Shown one piece after another: positions 6,180 to 11,354 of a stretch of 11,354 nt of DNA. Positions within the stretch are counted from its first letter, which is position 1. Each line of letters opens with the position of its first letter. The position numbers and the translations under genes were made by a program. Below the pieces are notes generated by a model, which saw nothing but the letters and a program-made list of their open reading frames with translations, had not been told where the DNA came from and did no database searches. Source of the stretch: Burkholderiaceae bacterium (GTDB taxonomy: Bacteria; Pseudomonadota; Gammaproteobacteria; Burkholderiales; Burkholderiaceae_C); contig JALQVJ010000369.1 in assembly GCA_023260355.1 (NCBI GenBank), positions 1 to 11,354 on the forward strand. Reading direction: 5' to 3'.

Positions 6180-6944
6180 TTAATCCGAGGTTTCGACGAT
6201 ACGCAGCAACTGTGGCTGATCGCAAATCACGAGGCCCGCGGGTTCCACACGAATGGCTCCCTCGCGCTCCATGGTTTTCAGTTCTTGATTCACGCGCTGG
6301 CGTGACGCGCCCAGCAACTGAGCCAGCTCCTCTTGTGCCAGTTGCAGACCGATGCGAATCTCGTTGTTCGCATTGAGACAGGGCACACCGTACGAACGCG
6401 CCAAATGCATCAGCTGTTTGGCTAGGCGTGCGCGAAGCGGCAGTGTGTTCAAGTCCTCGACCAAACCGAAGAGCGAGCGGATGCGCCGCGCTTGCAGGCG
6501 CATCAAGGCTTCGTACAACTCGGTGTGAACCTGCAAAATCTTGAAGAAGTCGGCTCGCGACACGCACAGCAGCGTGGTTGCGCCATGTGCGTACGCGTCG
6601 TGCGTGCGTGCATCCCCATCGAACATCGTCACGTCGCCAAACCAAACACCGGGCTCCACATACGTGTATGTGATTTGCTTGCCCGTGATCGAGGTTGAGC
6701 TCACGCGCACCGCTCCGCGACAGACACCCAACCATTCCATGGGCTGATCGCCCCTGGCACAGATGAGGTCGCCGTCTTTGTAGCGTTTGACGTAGGCGCA
6801 TCGAAGTATGTCGTGTCTCAGTGATGGTGAAAGAGTCCCAAACCAACGCCCGGCGTTGATTGACTCGCGTTCTTCCATAGTAAGAATCGGCTCATCTGAA
6901 ACCTGTCGTCTCAGTGACTGAGAACTGCTATATCCGTCGCTCAT
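6180..6944 (-). CDS. Crp/Fnr-family transcriptional regulator, 254 aa
   Basis: It has an N-terminal cyclic-nucleotide-binding-type beta barrel (about 35-145) with GDVTMFDGDARTHDA (103-117) at the phosphate-binding cassette. The Glu and Arg-Ser used by E. coli CRP to hold cAMP correspond here to Asp104 and Arg113-Thr114, so a nucleotide or other ligand is possible but not assured. The dimer helix (about 128-160) is followed by a winged helix-turn-helix, LAQEELAQLLGASRQRVNQELKTME (202-226 in part). The recognition helix reads SRQRVNQ against SRETVGR in CRP. The cysteines are not arranged as in FNR, so it is unlikely to be an iron-sulfur oxygen sensor. A TTG at 6962 is in frame; the ATG at 6944, with AAGG just upstream, is preferred. 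Encoded between crotonase and kinase genes on the same strand, it is probably the local regulator (inference). Confidence 0.92.
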   Translation of the reverse strand: MSDGYSSSQSLRRQVSDEPILTMEERESINAGRWFGTLSPSLRHDILRCAYVKRYKDGDLICARGDQPMEWLGVCRGAVRVSSTSITGKQITYTYVEPGVWFGDVTMFDGDARTHDAYAHGATTLLCVSRADFFKILQVHTELYEALMRLQARRIRSLFGLVEDLNTLPLRARLAKQLMHLARSYGVPCLNANNEIRIGLQLAQEELAQLLGASRQRVNQELKTMEREGAIRVEPAGLVICDQPQLLRIVETSD

Positions 6945-6983
6945 GTGACCTTGTGCTTTCAATTCAAAAAAATGTTAACGGGC

Positions 6984-7763
6984 TCAACGGTACTGTGGCT
7001 GGCGCTTTTCAAGGAATGCTTGAATGCCCTCACCACCATTGGCGTGATGCAAGTTGCGCACGAAATGCTGGCGCTCGTTTTCCAAATGCTGATGCAAACT
7101 CACATCAACAGCTTCGTTGCATAAGTCTTTGATCGATGCCATGACGTTGGGTGCGCGTGACGTCAAAGATGCAGCGATTTGCAAAGCAGTATTCAATGCA
7201 TCGCCGGGCGCACTCAAGTGGCTGATGACACCCAGCTCATGCAGGCGCTTGGCTTTCATGCGTTCGCCCAACATCAGCATTTGCATTTGAGTGGCGCGTG
7301 GCAAGTGTCGCGCGATATGCCATGCGCCGCCGCCGTCAGGGGACAAGCCCACGTTGGCGTAAGCCATCACCAAGAACGCATCCTCAGCGGCCACCACCAA
7401 GTCGCAGGCCAAAGCCACTGAGACACCCGCGCCAGCAGCAGCACCTTCGACTGCGGCGATCACGGGCTTAGGAAAGAGACGGATGCTTTCGACCCACGTG
7501 TTGAATGCGTTGATGCTGTCGGCTTGAACTTGTGGGTCTTGTTGGCGATTGTTGAGCAGGCGATTGAGGTTGCCGCCGGCACAGAAATTCGATCCCTCGC
7601 CAGTGATGATCACTGCGCGCACATCTCGATTGGCCTCCGCTGCGTTGAGTGCCTCAACGCCTGCCGCATAAATATCTGGACCAATCGCGTTGCGAGCCTC
7701 GGGATCACTGATGGTGAGGACGAGGGTTTGGTTTTCGCCACCAACGAGCAGTCTTCCGGCCAT
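6984..7763 (-). CDS. Crotonase-family enoyl-CoA hydratase/isomerase, 259 aa, full length
   Basis: This is a complete crotonase-fold enzyme acting on acyl-CoA thioesters. The oxyanion-hole motif NFCAGGNLNRLL (59-70), the second oxyanion segment EGAAAGAGVSVALACD (106-121) and VGLSPDGGGAWHIARHL (138-154) are all present, as is the C-terminal QAFLEKRQPQY tail. By hand alignment with rat mitochondrial hydratase, the two catalytic glutamates (144 and 164) fall on Ser115 and Tyr135. Instead Asp143 sits in the SPDGG motif, as in PaaG-like isomerases. A double-bond isomerase role, or an unusual hydratase, is therefore more likely than standard hydration. The ATG at 7763 directly abuts the stop of the upstream dehydrogenase (TGAATG), and its AGGAGA Shine-Dalgarno (7769-7774) lies inside that gene, so the two are translationally coupled. 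Confidence 0.93.
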   Translation of the reverse strand: MAGRLLVGGENQTLVLTISDPEARNAIGPDIYAAGVEALNAAEANRDVRAVIITGEGSNFCAGGNLNRLLNNRQQDPQVQADSINAFNTWVESIRLFPKPVIAAVEGAAAGAGVSVALACDLVVAAEDAFLVMAYANVGLSPDGGGAWHIARHLPRATQMQMLMLGERMKAKRLHELGVISHLSAPGDALNTALQIAASLTSRAPNVMASIKDLCNEAVDVSLHQHLENERQHFVRNLHHANGGEGIQAFLEKRQPQYR

Positions 7764-9284
7764 TCAAATCTCCTGGTGCTTGAGTGACAAGCCCAACGCG
7801 CCACGGCGACGCAGCCATGGGCTGGGACGATAGCGAGGATCGCCATACACCGTTTGTAAATTGAACAAGGTCTCCAACACATTGGTGGGGCCGAGCTCAT
7901 CGCCCCATGCCAGCGGGCCCTTGGGATAACCAAGGCCTAGAGAGACCGCCAAGTCCAAGTCATCAGGGGTGCAGATGCTTTGCTGACAGATGTCCGCCGC
8001 GATATTCACGATGGCCGCCAAAACGCGTTGCGTGACAAATCCGCCAGAGTCCTTGATCACGCTGACCGCCTTGCCATCGCTGGCAAACAGTGCGTGTGCG
8101 GCGTCGCGCATGTCTTCGCGCGTGGCTGGGTTGGTCGCGAGCACGCGGCGTTTGACCGCGTCATCGGGCATGAGCATGTCGATGCCCATCGTGCGCGTGG
8201 GGTCCAAGCGCTCGACAGCGGCGATGGTGGTGACGTCCATGCCAAGTGGGGCTACCAAAATCAACGCTTGGTCGCTAGGCACCTGGCCTGTTTCAATTTG
8301 CGCGCCTAGGTTTTTGAGCAGTTGATACAACTCTGGGCGGCGTGCCGCCTTGGGAGAGACCCAGACCGGAGGCAGTTGCGTGACCACCGGCGTTGTGGGT
8401 TCTGCGGGGACTTGTGCAACGCCGTCTTGGTATGTGTAGAAGCCTTCGCCGACCTTTTTGCCAACAATGCCACCCGCGAGGCGTTGCGCGGTGATGACGC
8501 TGGGACGATAACGTGGCTCTTCGTAATATTGGTGGTATACCGACTCCATCACGGGATGCGACACGTCCAAGGCAGTGAGATCCATCAGTTCAAATGGGCC
8601 CAAGCGAAAGCCAGCTTGATCGCGCAAGATGCGATCGATCGTGGCAAAGTCGCTCACGCTTTCACCCACGATGCGCAGCGCCTCGGTGCCGTAAGCTCGG
8701 CCGGCATGGTTCACGATGAAACCGGGTGTGTCTTGCGCCAATACAGGCGTGTGGCCCATCGCTCGAGTCAGCGCATCCAAGCGTTGGCAGACATCGGGCG
8801 CCGTCTTGATCCCTGGAATGATTTCGGCCAAGCGCATCAAAGGCACGGGGTTGAAAAAGTGGTAGCCGGCCATGCGCTCCGGGTGTTTCAGCCCCGCCGC
8901 GATCGCCGTGACGGACAGCGATGAAGTGTTGGTGGCCAACACGGCTGTGTTTGACACGACTGCTTCAAGTTGGCCGAACACGTCTCGCTTCACGTCCAGT
9001 CGCTCGACGATTGCCTCAACGATCAAGTCACAAGGGGCCAAATCGCTGAGCGAGGTCACTGTCGTGAGAGACGACTGCCATTGCGAGTGCTGCTCGGGTG
9101 TGCACTTGCCTTTGGCCGCCATGCGCTCCCATTGCTGTTGAACGTTTTGAAGTGCGGCCTCACAGGCTTGGGTAGAAGTGTCAAACACCTTGACCTTGCA
9201 GCCCGCTTGAACTGCCATTTGCGCAATACCGCGGCCCATGGCACCTGCGCCGACCACACCGACAAGTTGAAAGGGTTGACTCAT
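7764..9284 (-). CDS. 3-hydroxyacyl-CoA dehydrogenase, PaaH/PaaC-type, 506 aa
   Basis: This NAD-dependent enzyme oxidises 3-hydroxyacyl-CoA to 3-oxoacyl-CoA in the cytoplasm. The Rossmann motif GAGAMGRGIAQ is at 12-22. The catalytic pair is His142 in YHFFNPVP and Glu154 in RLAEII, 12 residues apart as in the human enzyme. A first C-terminal dimerisation domain starts at DTPGFIVNH (about 185). The extra C-terminal half ends with a second copy of that domain (KDSGGFVTQRVLAAIVN through GYPKGPLAWGDELG), the two-domain layout of the roughly 500-residue PaaH/PaaC group. The frame opens 14 codons earlier with a non-family N-terminus, so the ATG at 9284 is preferred (weak GGAA upstream). It is the first gene of a five-gene minus-strand operon, with a candidate promoter about 40 bases upstream. 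A role in phenylacetate degradation is possible, but no other paa genes are seen here. Confidence 0.93.
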   Translation of the reverse strand: MSQPFQLVGVVGAGAMGRGIAQMAVQAGCKVKVFDTSTQACEAALQNVQQQWERMAAKGKCTPEQHSQWQSSLTTVTSLSDLAPCDLIVEAIVERLDVKRDVFGQLEAVVSNTAVLATNTSSLSVTAIAAGLKHPERMAGYHFFNPVPLMRLAEIIPGIKTAPDVCQRLDALTRAMGHTPVLAQDTPGFIVNHAGRAYGTEALRIVGESVSDFATIDRILRDQAGFRLGPFELMDLTALDVSHPVMESVYHQYYEEPRYRPSVITAQRLAGGIVGKKVGEGFYTYQDGVAQVPAEPTTPVVTQLPPVWVSPKAARRPELYQLLKNLGAQIETGQVPSDQALILVAPLGMDVTTIAAVERLDPTRTMGIDMLMPDDAVKRRVLATNPATREDMRDAAHALFASDGKAVSVIKDSGGFVTQRVLAAIVNIAADICQQSICTPDDLDLAVSLGLGYPKGPLAWGDELGPTNVLETLFNLQTVYGDPRYRPSPWLRRRGALGLSLKHQEI

Positions 9285-9304
9285 GTCGCTTTGTTCCAAG
9301 TCTG

Positions 9305-9316
9305 GCTCTGAAGAGC
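9305..9316. repeat. 12-bp palindrome in the leader of the hydroxyacyl-CoA dehydrogenase operon
   Basis: GCTCTGAAGAGC has perfect 5-bp arms (9305-9309 and 9312-9316) around GA. A second dyad surrounds part of it, with GCTTTG (9287-9292) pairing with CAAAGC (9316-9321). It lies just downstream of the candidate -10 box, so it could be a repressor operator or a leader hairpin. No known family consensus is recognised. Confidence 0.3.
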
Positions 9317-9325
9317 AAAGCAGCA

Positions 9326-9354
9326 ATCATAATTCCTAGAAACCTCAAATTCAG
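9326..9354 (-). promoter_or_regulatory. Candidate sigma-70 promoter of the five-gene acyl-CoA operon
   Basis: On the minus strand a -10 box TATGAT (9326-9331, 5 of 6 to consensus) is preceded after 17 bases by a weak -35 CTGAAT (9349-9354, 3 of 6). Transcription would begin near 9319, giving a leader of about 35 bases before the ATG at 9284. The weak -35 would suit an activated promoter. This is a by-eye call. Confidence 0.35.
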
Positions 9355-9376
9355 GGAGGCGCTGCCAGAAATGACA

Positions 9377-9397
9377 AGCGGCGCCGAGGGCGCCGCT
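9377..9397 (-). terminator. Candidate terminator of the lexA operon
   Basis: AGCGGCGCC (9377-9385) and GGCGCCGCT (9389-9397) form a perfect 9-bp GC-rich stem with a 3-base loop, 31 bases after the stop of the small gene. On the minus strand it is followed by TTGTCATTTC, a broken T-tract, so termination may be partial. A second imperfect dyad (9404-9409 with 9430-9435) lies between it and the stop codon. Confidence 0.5.
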
Positions 9398-9428
9398 GAG
9401 CTGAGGCTGTCGTCCCCCGAGATAGGGG

Positions 9429-9680
9429 TCAGCCTGCTGCGACCATTTGATCCAATGCGGCGCAGACGTCTGCCATGCGCCCAGACATCACCATGCGACC
9501 CGCTTGATCGCGGTGCCGCAAGTCGCTGTCGATGCGCCGCACGCGCACGGCGTGCTGCCAAGAGATCACTTCACCACGTGGCAAAGCAGCACGGCCAGTG
9601 GGGTGTGCTTGTTGAGATGGCGCGGCTGGCCGCATCGGGCGCTCGGTCGGTTCAGGGAACAAAAGGATTTGAGAAGCCAT
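9429..9680 (-). CDS. Small hypothetical protein co-transcribed with lexA, 83 aa
   Basis: I cannot assign a function. The frame has a good start: ATG at 9680 with GAGG about seven bases upstream, only 12 bases after the lexA stop, so it is almost certainly in the lexA transcript and SOS-induced with it. The N-terminal half is Pro/Ala/Gln-rich and probably disordered. The C-terminal half (about 40-83) looks folded, with a Trp-Gln-His segment, the basic stretch RVRRIDSDLRHRDQAGR and a final helix SGRMADVCAALDQMVAAG. There is no signal peptide, transmembrane helix or resemblance to SulA's known motifs that I can see, although a small SOS gene beside lexA invites the comparison with a division inhibitor or an ImuA-type factor. 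Neither is supported by sequence here. Confidence 0.72.
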   Translation of the reverse strand: MASQILLFPEPTERPMRPAAPSQQAHPTGRAALPRGEVISWQHAVRVRRIDSDLRHRDQAGRMVMSGRMADVCAALDQMVAAG

Positions 9681-9692
9681 GGTCTACCTCGT

Positions 9693-10373
9693 TCAAAGCA
9701 TCACGGTGTTGCGAATCAGGCCAACAGCGAGGCCTTCGATTTCAAAAGGCTCGCCTGGGACCACGACAAGCGTTTTGAAGTCGGGATTTTCAGCGCGCAA
9801 TTCAATGCGGTCGGGACCACGCCAGTACCGCTTGACGGTGACGTCGTCACCGAGGCGGGCGACCACGATTTGGCCGTTGCGCGCCTCTCGGGTGGACTGA
9901 ACCGCCAGCAAGTCGCCGTCCAAAATGCCAGCGTCACGCATGGACATGCCACGCACCTTCAAGAGGTAGTCAGGCCGACTGGCAAACAGGCTGCCTTCGA
10001 CTTGGTAGCTCTGATCGATGTGTTCTTGTGCCAGGATGGGGGAGCCCGCGGCAACGCGACCAATCAGCGGCAGGGTCAACTGTTCGAGCCCTGGAATGGG
10101 GAGGCCAAGCTGTGAGTCGTGTCTGGCGTGCAGCTGGCGCATGCCTTCTCCGCGCAGGCGAATGCCCCGGGACGTGCCACTGACCAATTCGATGGCCCCC
10201 TTGCGAGCCAGGGCCTGCAAATGCTCTTCGGCGGCGTTCGCTGACTTGAAGCCCAGCGCCTGGGCAATTTCGGCGCGCGTTGGGGGAGAACCCGTCTGGG
10301 CGATGGTGCGCTGGATCAGCTGCAGGATCTGCTGCTGCCGCTCGGTCAGTTTGGGTGTGCCTAGAATGGACAT
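9693..10373 (-). CDS. lexA: LexA repressor, 226 aa
   Basis: This is the SOS-response master repressor, a cytoplasmic dimer that cleaves itself when RecA filaments form. The N-terminal winged helix-turn-helix has [23 protein letters not shown] (30-52 in part), the LexA DNA-binding signature. The self-cleavage site is Ala109-Gly110 within RVAAGSP. The catalytic dyad is Ser144 in RGMSMRDAG and Lys181 in VTVKRYWRG. The protein ends [14 protein letters not shown], as in other LexA proteins, and length fits the betaproteobacterial form. The frame stays open far upstream, but the ATG at 10373 gives the family N-terminus and has AAAGG about nine bases upstream. The promoter region contains two LexA boxes, so it is autoregulated. 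A small gene follows after 12 bases, and an asparaginase gene is divergent. Confidence 0.97.
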   Translation of the reverse strand: MSILGTPKLTERQQQILQLIQRTIAQTGSPPTRAEIAQALGFKSANAAEEHLQALARKGAIELVSGTSRGIRLRGEGMRQLHARHDSQLGLPIPGLEQLTLPLIGRVAAGSPILAQEHIDQSYQVEGSLFASRPDYLLKVRGMSMRDAGILDGDLLAVQSTREARNGQIVVARLGDDVTVKRYWRGPDRIELRAENPDFKTLVVVPGEPFEIEGLAVGLIRNTVML

Positions 10374-10430
10374 GGTTGTCGCCTTTCTCATCGGGGGCAT
10401 GTGCGTGGGCCGCGATCGGCTTTGCTCACA

Positions 10431-10450
10431 TACTGTTTGTTTATACAGTA
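10431..10450. promoter_or_regulatory. LexA (SOS) box 1
   Basis: TACTGTTTGTTTATACAGTA carries CTG-N10-CAG in full, with matching TA ends, and fits the proteobacterial SOS-box consensus very closely. It lies 57 bases upstream of the lexA ATG. A TATAAA-like -10 element for lexA (minus strand) overlaps it, so bound LexA would block RNA polymerase. It is also 29 bases upstream of the divergent asparaginase ATG. Confidence 0.93.
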
Positions 10451-10469
10451 ACTGTATTTTTAACCAGGA
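10450..10469. promoter_or_regulatory. LexA (SOS) box 2, tandem, reaching the asparaginase leader
   Basis: CTG (10452-10454), ten AT-rich bases TATTTTTAAC, CAG (10465-10467) form a second, less symmetric LexA site. Its CTG begins 20 bases after that of box 1, about two helical turns, so two dimers could bind the same face. Its right end covers the AGGA Shine-Dalgarno of the asparaginase gene, whose ATG is 10 bases further on. Tandem boxes are known at lexA in E. coli. Confidence 0.7.
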
Positions 10470-10478
10470 AAATTTGAA

Positions 10479-11354
10479 ATGCAAGAAAATTTTTCGCCAC
10501 GCCGAAGCACGCTCTGGGTTTTGGGGACCGGGGGCACCATTTCTGGCCTCGCCGAAGATGCGGCGGATGTGCGCGGCTACACAGCCGGACAGGTTGGCGT
10601 TGATGCATTGTTGGCGGGGGTTGCGCTGCCCAGGGCATTCCAAATCCAAACGCAGCAGGTGGCGCAAATCGACTCGAAGGACATGACTTGGGCGGTGTGG
10701 CTGGACTTGTTGGATGCGGTGAAACAGCGCCTCTCAGCTGAGGACACACAAAGCGTGGTCATCACCCATGGCACCGACACGATGGAGGAGACCGCGTATT
10801 TCCTGCACTTGTGCCTTGGCGAACTGGTGCGTGATCACGCCGTCGTGCTCACGGGTGCGATGTTGCCGGCTTCTGCAGCACAACCCGATGGGCCGAAGAA
10901 CATCGCCGATGCCTTGTGCGTAGCCGCAGACCCTCAGTCTCGTGGCGTCATGATTTGCATGGCTGGCGAGGTATGGAGCGCGCTGGAGGGGCAAAAGCTC
11001 CATGGCGATCGACTGGATGCGTTCGGCGCGCGCGACGGACATGCTCTGGCCCGCGTGGCGGATGGACAAGTGGTGTGGCGCTCATCTGCACCAGCGCCCA
11101 GTCGCTGGCGTGTTGGCCATTTGCGCGCGCAAGCGCCCTGGGTGGAGATATTGGCCTCGGCCACTCAGCCTGCAGTGCAGGCGCTCGATGCGTTGCGTGC
11201 CGCGGGTTTGGAGGGGGCGGTGATCGCCACGACTGGCAATGGCACAGTGCATGCTGCCTTGCAAGTCGCGGCGGAGCAGGCGCAGGCGTCGGGGCTGCCC
11301 GTTGTGCGCGCGTCTCGCACGGCACACGGCCATATCCGTGATGGTCACCCCAAT
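10479..11354 (+). CDS. L-asparaginase, 292 residues seen (3' end outside window)
   Basis: It hydrolyses L-asparagine to aspartate and ammonia. The frame is open to the window end; family members are usually 320-340 residues, so only the last few tens of residues are missing. The first signature, [10 protein letters not shown], has the nucleophile Thr20. The second, [15 protein letters not shown], has Thr99-Asp100. [18 protein letters not shown] (124-141) is the usual third block, and [12 protein letters not shown] supplies the conserved Lys173. The C-terminal domain includes [12 protein letters not shown] (about 260-271). There is no signal peptide (N-terminus [10 protein letters not shown]), so it is cytoplasmic, unlike the periplasmic type II enzyme. 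The start has AGGA about ten bases upstream, overlapped by LexA box 2. A possible promoter (-35 TTGCTC at 10422, -10 TACAGT at 10444) would overlap box 1. Confidence 0.93.
   Translation, partial: MQENFSPRRSTLWVLGTGGTISGLAEDAADVRGYTAGQVGVDALLAGVALPRAFQIQTQQVAQIDSKDMTWAVWLDLLDAVKQRLSAEDTQSVVITHGTDTMEETAYFLHLCLGELVRDHAVVLTGAMLPASAAQPDGPKNIADALCVAADPQSRGVMICMAGEVWSALEGQKLHGDRLDAFGARDGHALARVADGQVVWRSSAPAPSRWRVGHLRAQAPWVEILASATQPAVQALDALRAAGLEGAVIATTGNGTVHAALQVAAEQAQASGLPVVRASRTAHGHIRDGHPN

Noticed and set aside
9447..10115. Plus-strand frames over the small gene and lexA
   Set aside because: They are antisense to a LexA with intact cleavage site and catalytic dyad, and have no family features.
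1..11354. Mobile elements, CRISPR arrays, tRNA genes, or phage/defence systems
   Set aside because: No transposase, integrase, repeat-spacer pattern, cloverleaf or defence-like domain was found on either strand; gene content is ordinary chromosomal metabolism and regulation.

Overview
The window reads as a chromosomal segment of a betaproteobacterium, most likely Burkholderiales/Comamonadaceae. It is GC-rich, and it has a LexA of the betaproteobacterial type (N-terminus with [12 protein letters not shown], a near-consensus CTG-N10-CAG operator) and a dense set of acyl-CoA catabolism genes. The taxonomic call is an inference from protein style; there is no rRNA or other marker.

Layout, left to right. 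(1) 1-423 (+): 3' end of a crotonase-family gene cut by the window edge. It ends two bases from a convergent small hypothetical gene (426-761, -). (2) 885-2093 (+): an MFS transporter with a CRP-like palindrome just upstream, then 2168-2818 (+), an Asp/Glu-racemase-superfamily protein. (3) A bidirectional terminator (2874-2900) faces a Nu-class GST/disulfide reductase of the YfcG type (2919-3626, -). (4) 9284 down to 3738 (-): five co-directional genes that look like one operon: 3-hydroxyacyl-CoA dehydrogenase, crotonase-fold isomerase/hydratase, Crp/Fnr-type regulator, APH-fold kinase, acyl-CoA dehydrogenase. It ends in a UUCG-loop terminator (3694-3721). (5) 10373 down to 9429 (-): lexA and a small trailing ORF. 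(6) 10479 to the right edge (+): an L-asparaginase divergent from lexA, cut by the window end. Two LexA boxes lie in the shared intergenic region.

The centrepiece is the five-gene operon. The kinase and acyl-CoA dehydrogenase are the split form of the two domains fused in animal ACAD10/ACAD11, and they resemble the LvaA/LvaC pair of the Pseudomonas levulinate pathway. By analogy, a 4-hydroxyacyl-CoA would be phosphorylated and the phosphate eliminated to give an enoyl-CoA. The crotonase and the 3-hydroxyacyl-CoA dehydrogenase could carry this into beta-oxidation. A Crp/Fnr regulator is encoded in the middle. Just after it, a perfect 12-bp inverted repeat covers the kinase Shine-Dalgarno and start codon, suggesting a translational switch between the upstream three genes and the kinase/dehydrogenase pair.

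There are no tRNA or rRNA genes, CRISPR arrays, insertion sequences or phage genes in the window. The most unusual signals are the start-codon hairpin, the tandem LexA boxes reaching into the asparaginase leader, and the departures from canonical catalytic residues in the crotonases and the racemase-like protein.
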